64,000 bases of DNA from Juglans regia. Its lineage: Eukaryota; Streptophyta; Magnoliopsida; Fagales; Juglandaceae. Position 1 is the first letter of the stretch. Each line of letters starts with the position of its first letter. Shown in pieces: positions 12,640-23,365 of the stretch. The position numbers and the translations under genes are program-made. The stretch is taken from positions 13,698,686 through 13,762,685 of the forward strand of contig NC_049909.1 of the NCBI RefSeq assembly GCF_001411555.2, given 5' to 3'. The notes under the pieces were generated by a model. It ran no database searches, was not told the DNA's origin, and worked only from the letters and a program-made list of their open reading frames with translations.

Positions 12640-13605
12640 ATTTGCCTATTCCAATTTAGACAATTTAGTGGGATTGTTCGCTAAATCTTGGTTTGCATTT
12701 AAATTTGACTACACCAATACTAATGCTCTTAGAAAGGATTCTCATATATTGTTTTCAAATCCATAAAATATAGGAATTAGCTGGATGCTTAGTCTCCAAT
12801 TTTTCCATTTTGAAAAGAAAAGAACCAACTCCCCTAAACCCAACCCTACCATCCCACTTCAACTAGAGGACTCCCCCTCCTCTACTTCAACCAAAATCTT
12901 TCACCTCTTCTTTATTTGTTGTTTTTTGCAAAATTAGTACTAGGTTTTTATGTTTTTACAATTTGAATTTCAAAAAACTCGCAATTCAATACTTTCATTA
13001 ATTTTACTATTAGAAAATTAATGACTACATGTGGTGTGTGCGCACCATGATTTAGTTTTTGATTGGCTAATGTGGATATTAATGCTAGGTGTTAGCTAAT
13101 CAGGGGTTGACATGTGGTTTGTTGTTAATTTTCTAGTGATAAAATTAACAGAAATATTGAACTGTAAGTTTCTTAAGTGTATCAATTTCGTAAAAATTCA
13201 AAATCAAGATCTTAAATTGCAAAATAAAAACTAAAATACTATTTTACAATTAATTATTTTTTTCTTAAACTATGATATTCTTTATTCTTGATTTTATCAT
13301 TTTTGGTGAGAGACATTTGAAGTGGCAGTTAATATAAGTCAGTGACATATAATCTCATCTATAATGAGCCACATGAATAGTTTGACTGATAATGAAAAAT
13401 CTTCTCTCTTATTTCTTCTCTTTTTATCCCGCTCTTTAGAAGCTATTTGTAGCGCAGACTGCACGATCCCTGCGACCAAAACCGTCATCCCTGTTCTTCA
13501 AGTATCGATCGACCTTCCTTAATTCATTTCTAGCAGCACGTGAATGCCACTAGCTTCCACCGACATTACTTTTGTGTTATGCTTTATTTGAAGATTTTAA
13601 TAAAC
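12640..13605. other. intergenic, AT-rich; one foldback, no gene
   Basis: No coding exon can be supported. The stretch contains the foldback at 12928-13253 and then about 350 bp of mixed sequence leading up to the left target duplication of the Tat retrotransposon. Before that insertion, its last part would have been the upstream flank of pTAC10. Confidence 0.55.
12928..13253. repeat. foldback / MITE-like inverted repeat
   Basis: The left arm (from about 12928, AAAATTAGTACTAGGTTTTT) and the reverse complement of the right arm (ending about 13253, AAAATAGTATTTTAGTTTTT) match imperfectly over roughly 130 bp. They share the internal blocks TTAATTTTA.TA.TAGAAAA and ACATGTGG, so the arms could form a hairpin. 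No target duplication was resolved. Confidence 0.5.
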
Positions 13606-13610
13606 CTTTG

Positions 13611-14010
13611 TGTTAAGGACGTGGTTCACACCACGAACTGCACGGATGACCAGCAATAGATGAGATGGACGCACACGGTACTTGATGAAACTCCGTTGCC
13701 TAAGTTAGAGAGAAGTGATCTCAATATAAGTATATGAATAAATGACAAATACATTACATTTAGGTATTACTTATAGGAGTATGAAGGAGTTGATAATGGC
13801 TAGCTCCAGAGTTTATCTTGGATAACCCTCGAATAAATTGATAGGATAGCTCTTCTGATCTATCGAAAGTGCTATCTATTCTCTGTATTATTCATCCCGT
13901 GTCCATAGGTTCAATCTCTGGGCTTGCAGATCAGACCCGGTTCTTGAGGCCTCAGACTTGGGCCTTCCAACACATGGCTTATACCTCTGAGGTCCTAAAT
14001 ATCCCTTCTA
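13611..14010 (-). repeat. 3' LTR of the Tat retrotransposon
   Basis: A 400-bp LTR beginning TGTTAAGGACG on the plus strand and aligning end to end with the LTR at 23366-24171. It is uninterrupted and so shows the pre-insertion sequence (CCTTCCAACACATG) of the site where the other LTR carries a 397-bp element. Confidence 0.88.
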
Positions 14011-14457
14011 GTTACCCAACTAACTTCCTTTGTGCCTGCACATGAGAAATTCATCAATTCGTGCTTTTACTATACCTCGCTAATTTGGGGCAAATGGATG
14101 ACCCCTAAGATCATTACTCCTTTTACCTCGCTGAGGATCTATTCTAACTAAGGTACGATCTTTGGAAGATTTGATTTTCCATTATGTTAAAGAAGTGGCC
14201 CACGTCATTCGTAATTGTTCCCGCGCTTTATTTTTTCTTTCATTCAAAAAAATGATAACCGACGACACTATCACCCTTTTGCCTTCCCAAGAATCCTTCA
14301 TCATTGCTTCTTTTTCCCGCTCCACCTTTTTTTTTTTAATCTTTTTGCATCATTTCCTCTTCTCGTTTTCTTTCCTTCCTTAACTCGCTTATCAAGTTTC
14401 AAGAAACACTCGCCAACCTTCACGGTTTTGATCTTGTTTCTTCCAGTTCATACAACA

Positions 14458-15641
14458 ATGACTCAACGTGGTTCTTCCCGTGTTTCCAACTGAGCTTCTG
14501 ACCAAGCCTGATCAAGGGTTTCCTCCCATTCTGTGCCCAAATCCTCTCACGATCAAACTTTACCTTTCTTTGAGGGGTTCACGTGGCGCTACACTCATCG
14601 CCCGAGACTTGACAAAGCTGAGGACTTCGTATCGCATCCCTGACACAGTGTTTCTCACTCTTCCTTCGGAAGGCACCGTTGATGAGGAAGGCTTCTTGGG
14701 AATGACTTTGCAGGGCATGAATGACCTGGCGGCTTGGTTTGTGGATGATTGTGCTAACTTGGAGTCGGAGGTACGTACCAGGCGAATGTTTGGGTTCTTT
14801 GCTAAGAAGGAACTAAGTCGGCTGCTAGCCAAGAAAACTGAGGTGGAGTCTTACCTAGAGCAGTCTGATGGGCACATCCGCTTCCTGGAGGGTGACCTCG
14901 AGGTCCTTCGTGATGAAGCATCTACGCTTCATGGTGAGTTACTTCGCGCCAAATTCCTCAACTGCGTAACAGGTTCACATTGCAATTGGCAGACTTTGAA
15001 CGAGATTTTAGTCTTTCCCAGCTATCCTACATGAGTGGAGAGTTGGACTCCTCCAAACAGTTGTTCGCTGCCACCGAGCAATGATGCTTGGGGTCTACTC
15101 AGGCGTTGACTTCTTCTGAGGAAGCTTGCAGGCAACTTGCCCTTGAGCTTTCAGAATTGAAGGCATTGCATGAGGAAGCTTGCATGCAATTTGGCCTTTA
15201 GCTGTCATAAATGGAGGGTTCCTACAAGGATCTGCACGACAGGTTTACTGCTTACAAGAAGAACATAGAAGAAGTATATGCCAAGCAAGGCAAAATGAAC
15301 CAAACCATGGTACAAGTGAAGGAGCAAAAGCAGCGGTTGTTGGAAATGGAATCAGAGTTGGCCACTTCGAGGGGCGAGCTGGCCTGTTTTATTCAACAAC
15401 TGGCGGCTGCCAGGGGTGTTAGGGATTGGGCCTTTGGATATGGATATGGGTTGGCGTGGCCTGCTTATGATTTCACCTGCTAGCTAATCCTCAGATTGAT
15501 TTGAGGCAGTTGGACCTTGACTCCTTAAGACCTGATGAGGTTTCATGCTAGTTCGTGGACACTTTGGGGTGCAATACCATGCCAGATGCCTTCTTGTTCG
15601 CTCATTCGCCTTCAAAGCCTCCGGCGGCTCCACCTTTATGA
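14458..15641 (+). pseudogene. antisense extra ORF of the Tat retrotransposon
   Basis: This lies between the integrase and the 3' LTR, on the strand opposite to gag-pol. From an ATG at 14458 the frame is broken early, then runs open through LRTSYRIPDTVFLTLPSEGT (about 14623-14682), which resembles the IP..V.LRLP motif of the 'putative gypsy-type transposon' (Transposase_28-like) family. It continues into a charged coiled coil (KKTEVESYLEQSDGHIRFLE) and, after frameshifts, a second coiled coil (15211-15420) and a short tail ending at TGA 15639-15641, past an internal TAG at 15549-15551. Tat elements such as Grande are known to carry antisense ORFs in this position; their function is not settled. 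This copy is disrupted by at least two frame breaks and one stop. Confidence 0.65.
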
Positions 15642-15849
15642 AGATTTTTTGTTTCTTTTCATTTTTCTCTTTCTTTCTGTTTCAAACAATATTTTGGATG
15701 ACTGTAGTGATAACCCTATGTTTGTGCTTTCATTTTATAATGTTGGCTCTTGGTTTAGCCTCGTTTTGCATTATGGATATATGGCTCCCTTTGAGCTTTC
15801 TTTTTGTAATACTGGTGCTTGGTTTATCCTTATTTTGCGTTATTGATAT

Positions 15850-16205
15850 TGACCTCCACACCCACTGGCTTCACCTTGAGTTTTTGGACTCGACTTTGGT
15901 GGCTAAGTTGGGGGTCACCCATTAGCTGCACAGCGAGTCTTTGGACTCAACTTTGGTGACTAAGTAAGGGGGTCGTGGGGTCTCTTGACCTCCATGCCCA
16001 TTGGCTACATCGTTAGTCTTTGGTGGCTAAGTAAAGGGGGTCGTGGGGACTCTTGACCTCCACGCCTGTTGGCTGCACCGCGAGTCTTTGAACTCGACTT
16101 TGGTGGCTAAGTAAAGATGATAGTATGGTGTCTTGACCTCCACACACATTGGCAGCACCACGAGTTTTTGGACTCGACTTTGGTGGCTAATTAAGGGGGT
16201 CGTGC
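15850..16205. repeat. tandem array, ~80-bp unit, about five copies
   Basis: Units share GAGTCTTTGGACTCGACTTT, GGTGGCTAAGTAA, GGGGGTCGTG and TTGACCTCCACGCCCATTGG. They repeat about five times with deletions, between the integrase end and the antisense ORF of the Tat element. Such arrays are common in the untranslated region of Tat/Ogre elements. Confidence 0.8.
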
Positions 16206-17408
16206 AAGTTGAAAAACTATCCGCCTTTATTGATCTTGTTTAATTGAATACATCTCAGAAAAGAATCAAGTGTAAATTTTCTTCAAATGCTCGGCATTCC
16301 AAGGGTATTGCAACCCCTTTCCTTGACTGTCATTAAGGCAGTATGACCTCGGTCGGTTGCTAGCCACTACTACGTATGATCCCTCCCATCGTGGTCCAAG
16401 TTTCCCTTCATCTTAGGTTGTCACTCCCATTTCTTTGAGCACCAGGTTGTCTACTTTAAAAGATCTGTATTTGACTATTTTGTTGAAGTAGCACTCCACC
16501 TTCCTTTTGTTGAAGATATTTTAGACGTCAACTTCTTCGCTTTTCTCTTCTAAGAGGTCAAGGTGCTCCTCGAGCGCCTTGTTGTTCTCAGGTTGGTTGA
16601 AATGGCGGGTTTGGTACGTAGGCAAACCAACTTCTACCGGGCAATTGCTTCGCTCCCAAAAGCCAATGTGAACGGTGTTTTGCCTGTTGGGGTCTTCACA
16701 ATTGTCCTATAGGCCCACAACACTCCTGTGAGCTCTTCCACCCATTCTCATTTCCTGTCTGTAAGCTTCTTTTTTAAGATCCCGAGTAAGAATTTGTTTG
16801 TCGCCTTCGCCTGCCCGTTAGCTTGTGGGTGTCCTGGTGACGAGTACTTGGCTTGGATTCCCAGCTCTTTGCACCATTCTTTGTAATGTTCTAAATCAAA
16901 CTGCTTCCCATTGTCGGAGATGATGCTGTGGCTGATGCCGAACCGGTAGACAATGTTCTTCCATAGAAATTTGGTGATAGCTTTTACTGTTATGGTTGCA
17001 AGGGACTCCGCCTTCACTCTGCCCATTTTGTGAAATAATCTACAGTAATGATGATACGTTTTACCCCTCCCTTCCCTAGCAGGAAGGGACCTACCAGATC
17101 AATCCCCATTGAGCAAACGACCATGGGGTGGTAATAAAAAATAATTTCTCGAGGGGACAATGTGGGATGGGGCCATAGATCTGGCATTTTATGCACTTCT
17201 TTGTAAACTGTTTGGCGTCTTATAGGGCATTAGGCCAGTAGTAGTCTGCCCTAAGGGTTTTCCTTGCCAAAGCCTTTCTGTTAGAATGGTTGCTATAGAC
17301 GACCTCGTGTCTCTCCACCAATACGTACTGTGCTTCCTCAGGTGAGATGCACCTTAACAAAGGGGCGGCAAAATCCTTTTTTGTAAAGGATTCCATCAAT
17401 CCTGACAA
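16200..17408 (-). pseudogene. Tat integrase, frameshifted
   Basis: Segments on the minus strand, in order: an HHCC-type zinc region (about 17408-17220, with H.NRKALARKTLRADYYWP), then the catalytic core in two frames (17196-17014 with GIDLVGP and VDYFTKWAE; 17026-16748 with ISDNGKQFD and HPQANGQ). The core Asp residues are visible (GIDLVGP, SDNGKQF). The third catalytic residue, normally Glu in NGQAE.TN, is Lys here (AAG at about 16813-16815). No chromodomain is visible. The C-terminal part toward 16200 is open only in pieces. A frameshift near 17020 and the Glu-to-Lys change make it inactive. Confidence 0.85.
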
Positions 17409-17746
17409 ACCGTGTTGTGTTCCTCTTGATCTTCTTTGTTGTCTTTTTCTCCTCGGGGAGTTTGCCTGTGTCCCAGTACTCTGATATTACCTTGGCCCAC
17501 TTTAGCCCTGTAAGCCCTACCTGGTTTACCTGTACTCCAATTGTCGGGATCTCTATCACTCTCCTCTATACTTCCCAAGGTAAACTCACCTCATCCCTTG
17601 CAGAGGCGGCCTTGTCTAGCCTGTCTGCTATTTCATTATTCTCTCTCGGTATCTGCTTAAGACTAAAATAGGCAAGTTGGTTGCAGATCTCCAACACCCA
17701 GTTCAGATATTTTTTCAGCTTTTCTCCTTTCATGGCGTACACCCCG

Positions 17747-18043
17747 TTACTTGGTTACCACGATTTGGGAATTCGCCTTTGCTTCAATCTCGTTGGCACC
17801 TAGTGTTTTCGCGATTGATAGTCCAACTATCAGGGCTTCATACTCGACTTCATTAATGGTGGTTTTAAATGCAAGTGTGGCCATGTAGTAGTGCTCTTGT
17901 CCCGTTTCTTCGATGACGTAGATCTCTATTCCTCCTCCTGTTGGGTAGGTGGATCCATCAGCGAACACCAGCCAGGGTTGTCGGTGTGGTGCAATTTCAG
18001 CTTCCACTGGGAACCCAGTGAATTTGACGATGAAATCTGCCAA
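17747..18043 (-). pseudogene. second (archaeal-type) RNase H of Tat pol
   Basis: The open segment contains WLVFADGST, NEVEYEALIVGLSIAKTLGA and ANSQIVVTK, the order seen in the extra RNase H domain that Tat/Ogre elements carry downstream of their normal RNase H. The first Asp (FADGS) and Glu (VEYEAL) of the active site are present. The third acidic position reads AN rather than the usual SD (ANSQIV), so activity is doubtful. Confidence 0.8.
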
Positions 18044-18106
18044 AGCTTGTTCCTTACACTACGCTCATAGGCAAGTATTGATGTCGAATTCGTTAAGTTC
18101 CACTGA

Positions 18107-19394
18107 CTAATCGACCAATCTTCCTGAGTTGTTTGGTTTTTGCAGTATTCTCCCGAGGGGGTGTTCGGTTAATACATTCATGGAGTGAGCCTGGAAATAT
18201 GGTCCCAATCTCCTGGCGGCTGTCACTAATGCGAACGCCAACATTTCCATTTGCGGGTATTTGGTCTCGGCGCCTTTTAATGCATGGCTCATGTTATACA
18301 CCAGCACTTGTATTGCTTCCTCTTCCTTGACTAGGACTGCAGAGACAGCGTGGGGGGATACCTCCAGGTATATGTATAAGGTGTCCTCTTGATTGGGCTG
18401 TTTTAACAGAGATGGGTTAGATAAATACTTCTTTAACTCCTGGAAAGCCCGATTGCATTCTTCGTTCTATGCGTGTATCTTTTGTAGAACCCTAAAAAAG
18501 GGAAGAATTTGTCCGTGGATCTTGACACAAATATGTTCAAGACTGCCACTCTACCCGCCAACCATTGGGCGTTATTGATGTTCTGAGGCGGCTTCATGTT
18601 CAAGATGACGCCAATCTTTTTAACGTTTGCCTTGATGCCTCTTTCAGAGACGATGAAGTTCAAAGTTTTTCCCGAATCTACTCCGAAAGCATACTTCGTC
18701 GGGTTCAATTTCATCTTATACTTATGAAGCACATCGAAAGATTCTCTTAGGTTTGCTAGGTGTTGGGCGGGTTCCTTACTTTTCACCAACAAATCGTCGA
18801 CGTATACCTCCATAGTCTTGCCAATCTGGTGTTTAAACATCTGATTGACTAGCCTTTGGTAAGTTGCCCTGGCGTTTTTCATCCCAAATGGCATCACTCC
18901 GTAGTAGTAAAGACCTATGTTGGTGATAAATGTCGTCTTCTCTACATCTGATTGTATCCTGAATATGCATTTGTAAAACTCTGCACTTTGTGTTCCGCCA
19001 TGGCATCAACAATAATATTGATCCGTAGCAAGGGGAAGCTGTCCTTGGGGCAGACTTTATTCAGGTCTGTGAAATCCATGCACATCCTCCATTTCCCATT
19101 AGCTTTTTTGATTAAAACCATGTTGGAGAGCCACTTCGAGTAGTATGTTTCTCTTATAAACCCTGTAGCCGGAAGGCGATCTATCTTCTCAGCTATGGTC
19201 GTGCACTTCTCTGTGCTGAAGGTTCTTCTTTTCCAGCGTATCTTCTTTGTTGTTGGATCAACACATAACTTATGCTCTATGATGAAATTGTCAATTCCTG
19301 GCATGTCTTCATGACTCCAGGCGAACATGTCTCTGTGTTCGATCAGTAGTTGTTTTAATGCCTCCCTATATTCGGGAGCCTTGTTCCCACACAT
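18107..19394 (-). pseudogene. Tat reverse transcriptase and RNase H, frameshifted
   Basis: RT lies in two frames: 19394-18942 (FAWSHEDMPGID, RMCMDFTDLNKVCPKDSFPL) and 18897-18433 (MPFGMKNARATYQRLVN and the catalytic YVDD in VYVDDLLVKS). The classical RNase H follows (18307-18107, YNMSHALKGAETKYPQME). The frame break at about 18900-18942 falls between the FTNAYSGYNQ and MPFG motifs, so no intact polyprotein can be read through. Confidence 0.9.
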
Positions 19395-19428
19395 GTCGTG
19401 GTGTTCAGCTGATCTGGGTGTAGGGCTA

Positions 19429-20151
19429 CTATCTCATCTTTAGAGGCTCGTTTGCCTCTGCCTGCATCAGATTGTTCTCATCCCTTGCTTCCATGTCTTG
19501 GCTAGCTATGATTAATGGTGGGGGTGGCGGCTTCCTTTCCAAATTTTCCGCGACACATACGTTTGGCGCTCCTGCTCTGAGTTCCTGCACATAGCATTTT
19601 CGTGCTAGGATTTGCTCTCCCTGGCTCTTGCCGATGCCAGTCTCCGTTGGAAACTTCATTTTTAAGTGGTAGGTATAAGTGACAACCTTCAAATTATTCA
19701 AAGTTGGGTGTCCTAATATGTCATTGTAGGATGACGGGGCTTTAATAAACAAAAAGTCTGTCATTGTTGTAACCATGTGTGACCCTTGGCCGACTGTGAC
19801 TGGTAGTACGATAGCGCCCATTGGTTGAACAGCTTCGCCAGAGAATCCCTTTGGGGGGGGGGGGGGGGGGGTAGGTGACAGACATAGCCTATTGGGGCTA
19901 ATGCCCATTTTGGCGAAGGCATGCCAGAATAAGATGTCAATTGAGCTCCCATTGTCGATTAGGATCCGCTTGGTCGTGTAGTTTGCAATTAACAAGGTGA
20001 CTACCAAGACGTCATCATGGGGGTTTAGGACCCCTTTGACAGTCTTTTCTCCAAAAGAGATAGTAGGCATGGAACCCAATCTGCGGTGTTTGGATGATTT
20101 ATCCGCCATGTACACCTCGTGGTACCTTGCTTTACGGGCGTATGTCGTCAC
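19429..20151 (-). pseudogene. Tat protease (PR) segment of gag-pol
   Basis: The open 240-residue segment has the retropepsin-like active site RILIDNGSSIDILF and the downstream hydrophobic strand ILGHPTLNNLKVVTYTYHLK. The Asp is present, in the D-N-G-S form where D-G/T-G-S is usual. A proline run created by a 19-G homopolymer (19853-19871) interrupts it between the active site and GFSGEAVQPMG. It lies directly upstream of RT in the pol order. Confidence 0.85.
19853..19871. repeat. poly(G)19 homopolymer
   Basis: Nineteen consecutive G residues on the plus strand, inside the protease segment of the Tat element. They encode a Pro run on the coding (minus) strand. Runs this long are rare in plant DNA and prone to slippage or assembly error. 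Confidence 0.95.
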
Positions 20152-20642
20152 GCCCTCACCGGCAAATCCTCCTGCTATAGTGTGGATTTCTCCTAAGGTA
20201 GCTTGGTCTTGGTCGCGAGATTGCCAGAGGGCGCCATGTCTCTGTTCCCTTACTTGTCTCTATCCTTTTGGGTTCTACTCCGCTTGGGCTCATGCCCCGA
20301 CCTTATTCTCTCATTGGTTTGACGTGATTACCCCATTGATAGTCTTTTCTCCAAAAGAGATAGTAGGCGTGGAACCCAGTCTGCAGTGTTTGGAGGATTT
20401 ATCCGCCATGTACACCTCGTGGTACCTTACTTTACGGGCATGAGCCCTATTGGATGTCGTCACGCCCTCACCGGCAAATCCTCCTGCTATGGTGCAGATT
20501 TCTCCTAAGGGAGCTTGGTCTTGGTCATGAGATTGCCAGAGGGCGTCATGTCTCTGTTCCCTTACTTGTCTATGTCCTTTTGGGCTTCTGCTCTGCTGGG
20601 GCTCACGCCCCGACCTTCTTCTCTCATTGGTTTGACATGATT
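20041..20642. repeat. 300-bp tandem duplication in gag-protease junction
   Basis: Unit 1 is about 20041-20329 and unit 2 about 20341-20642. Both begin AGTCTTTTCTCCAAAAGAGA and end TTGAC.TGATT. They differ by scattered substitutions and a 12-13 base insertion near 20440. The duplication copies the end of gag and the start of the protease region of the Tat element. Confidence 0.88.
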
Positions 20643-23280
20643 GGCCAACATTCGCTCGAGTTCCTCACTTTTCGCCAATATGGCTAGTCTTTTCTTCATG
20701 GTTGAGTAGTCTTTTATCCAACAAGTATCCGATTGGTGGTATTTGCAATAGCGCTGACCCCTTGTGGATGGGTACTCTTCTTTCCTTGTGGTTTCTGCAT
20801 TTTCTTGTACACTAGATTGTTGTGGATGAGGCGAGGCCCTTGGTCTCGCTGGTGGGGTACCTTTCTCGTCGCCCATCTTGATGACTTGGCCCGATCTTCC
20901 TGTCTCTCGTACTGTTCTTGGTTTCTAATTTCACCTCTTACTTCCTGGGTTCTAAGAGGGCTTGTAACGTTTCCTCCACGTTAACATAATCGTCAGTCCT
21001 GTCCATGAATTCCCTCAGAGTCGAGGGGGTTTTCCTGGCCAACTTGATCATGAATGGACTCTGAGGCCATATACCTCCCAGAAGGGCGGCTAGCGTGTTC
21101 TTCTCATCCTGATCATTCGTGGTCAGTTTCTCCTTGTTGAATCAGGTCATATACGCTTTCAAACTCTCATATTCCCTTCGCTTAATGACTCACTCAAAAA
21201 TGAGTAGCATAAAGGCTACAAGTTCAGGAGAATGTCGCGTAATAATTAGGAATAAATTCCTAGATCGTCTCCTCAGGGAAAGTTACTTAAAATCAAACTC
21301 GTTTAAAATTGTGAAAATATTCACAAAGAGAAAATAAAAATGATGGTATGTGCAATGGATGGAAGAGTGCAACAAGAATGAAAAGGGCACTAGTCATGGA
21401 CTATATTCATATTTTTAGATTTTTGAGTATCGAATTGAAATGTAAAAGACTAACAAATTGAAATTAACAATCAAAGAATCAACTAAACTGAACAATCTTA
21501 ATTAATCTGAAAATTAAACAATAAAATCGAAATTATTTAAATCTTAATTAAACTTTAATCAATCTAATATGCAATGGAACTAATAGATTAATAAAACTAA
21601 GCTAAGAATTAAACTAGATTAGAAAGTAATTAACAAAATACGAACTGAAAATTGAAAAGCCCCAAAATCAAGATTCTAGGGTTCATCCTTGTATTCAAAT
21701 CACAAATTCTCAAAATTAATTCATAGCAATTGTAATCACTGTTCAATTAAAACTTAAAGAAGCGAGAAAAATAAATTACACGAAGTAAATAAACAACAAA
21801 TAAAATGTCTAAAAGTCTAAGCCAAATATCTCAAAAATATTCCATAAACTTTAAACTGAAATTAAATAAAAAGTAGGGAATGAAAAGAACAAGCTAAATA
21901 AATGGAGATAGAGGTGGTAGGTAATGGAGGAGGCGGCTGGAGCGGCAATTGGATCCTGGAAGAGTTCTTCAAATGCGCAGCCTTGCTCTGCAAAAGTCTC
22001 CAATTTTGTGCTAATGATATGCTTAAATAGGGTAGAAAATAAATCCTAATGTTTTCATATTCCCGCACACAAAATCGCTTAACTTTAGGATTCAACTTGA
22101 TAGCCACGTACGCACTTCAGGAATTCGAATTTGGAAATCCTTATTAGAGACAATTTTGTAGCCCTTTAAGATAGCTTTCCAACACATTAAGAATCGTATC
22201 AATCCGATATTTGAACAGAAAGTTATAATTAAAATACTAAAGTATATCCATTCTGTCTCTTAACGCATTTTGAATTCTGATCCGAATTACTCTCAAACCC
22301 CATAATTATTTTTATTTGAAGAGTCCTACACTCGTTGAAAGTTCTTAAGTTGTTCCAACGTCTTGCCCACTTGAAAGTTTTTTGAATTTGAAATTAGAAA
22401 TAAAATAATAGAAATTAGAAATAAAATAAAATAAGAATAATAGAATATCAAAAATATGTTGTGCATGTGAATGAATATTGTCCAATTAAATCACAAGTTA
22501 TAAAATTAAGTATAAATCATGCTATTAATCAATTTAAATCACAACTTGGATTTATTCATCTTAACCATTTTTTCATCTAAAATCAATAATAATGTAATGA
22601 AATAAATAAAATATATTGATTCGAAATGTGTAAAATATGCAATAATTCAGTTCAATCACTTAATGATGAGAAGATAAGCGGTGGGTCATCGACGTCTCCT
22701 GCTCGCCATGAACTGTGTTAATAATTACTTGGCCAACTCTTCAAAATTGTTAATAGATCCTAGTCGTAAAGTTTCAAACCAGCCCCGTGCTATTCTTTTA
22801 ATGTCAATGGGAAAGCACGACAAGCTACCTCTCTTGGAAAGCCATGGAGGGTCATGTGTGCTTTAAAATTCTTCAAGTGATCTACAGGATCCCGGGATCT
22901 GTCATATATATCGATCTGGGGAACTTTGAATTTAGGCAGGAGTGGTACTGCCATTACTTCGTCGTTGTAGGGAAGATCAGTCCAATTCAGTAGCTGCTCT
23001 ACGGAGGAAGATCCTCCCATTTTTTCTTGCCATCTTCTCGTATTTATCTACGAGGCTATGTAGCTTGGCGTGTAATCTCTTCTTTTCTAACTTCTTGGTG
23101 TTTATGCCTCCTACACTGTGTGCGTCTCATTCTATTTGTCCGTTGAGGACATGTGGTATAGCATCATTCTGTCGTTTTAGCCCTTCGTTCTCCTTTTGCA
23201 GCTGCTCAACCACTACCGTCACCTTTTTTAACTTTTCTTCAGCTTCTGCCAACCTCGTTCCTATGTCTGTTGTATTCATC
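20562..23280 (-). pseudogene. Tat gag, interrupted by an insertion
   Basis: Gag begins near 23280 with a coiled-coil-like N-terminus (QLQKENEGLKRQ), then DRSRDPVDHLKNFKAHMTLH and GFPREVACRAFPLTLK (about 22910-22790), and WFETLRLGSINNFEEL. It is cut at 22659 by a 1.47-kb insertion and resumes at 21180 with SLKAYMT, LAALLGGIWPQSPFMIKLAR and TLREFMDRTDDYVNVEE. The nucleocapsid zinc-knuckle region (RYCKYHQSDTCWIKDY) is near 20750. The joined reading matches the Tat gag order. Several in-frame stops are present on both sides of the insertion. Confidence 0.85.
21189..22658. mobile_element. 1.47-kb insertion in gag with 8-bp TSD
   Basis: The octamer cttaatga flanks it at 21181-21188 and 22659-22666, and gag codons are continuous once it and one octamer are removed. 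The insert is AT-rich and has no long open frame. Its left part (AAAGGCTACAAGTTCAGGAG and ATTCCTAGATCGTCTCCTCAG) looks like non-coding repeat DNA. Terminal inverted repeats are not obvious. The 8-bp duplication would fit hAT, but without inverted ends I leave it unclassified. Confidence 0.75.
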
Positions 23281-23346
23281 TCTTGGTCATGGGTTGCTTA
23301 AGATCGCATGGTAGTTGGCATGTGAAAGTCATGTTGAAGTCTGTAG

Positions 23347-23364
23347 AAATCCCACAAAGCGCCA
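23347..23364 (-). other. primer binding site of the Tat retrotransposon
   Basis: One base inside the 5' LTR, the minus strand reads TGGCGCTTTGTGGGATTT. This is a decayed form of the TGGCGCCGTCTGTGGGAA primer site I recall for Tat elements (tRNA-Arg type), with two bases missing and a few changed. Confidence 0.75.
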
Positions 23365-23365
23365 C

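Noticed and set aside
15535..15925. 103- and 126-codon plus-strand frames after the antisense ORF
   Set aside because: Composition is T-rich and hydrophobic, with no homology; this is the untranslated part of the retrotransposon running into the tandem array.
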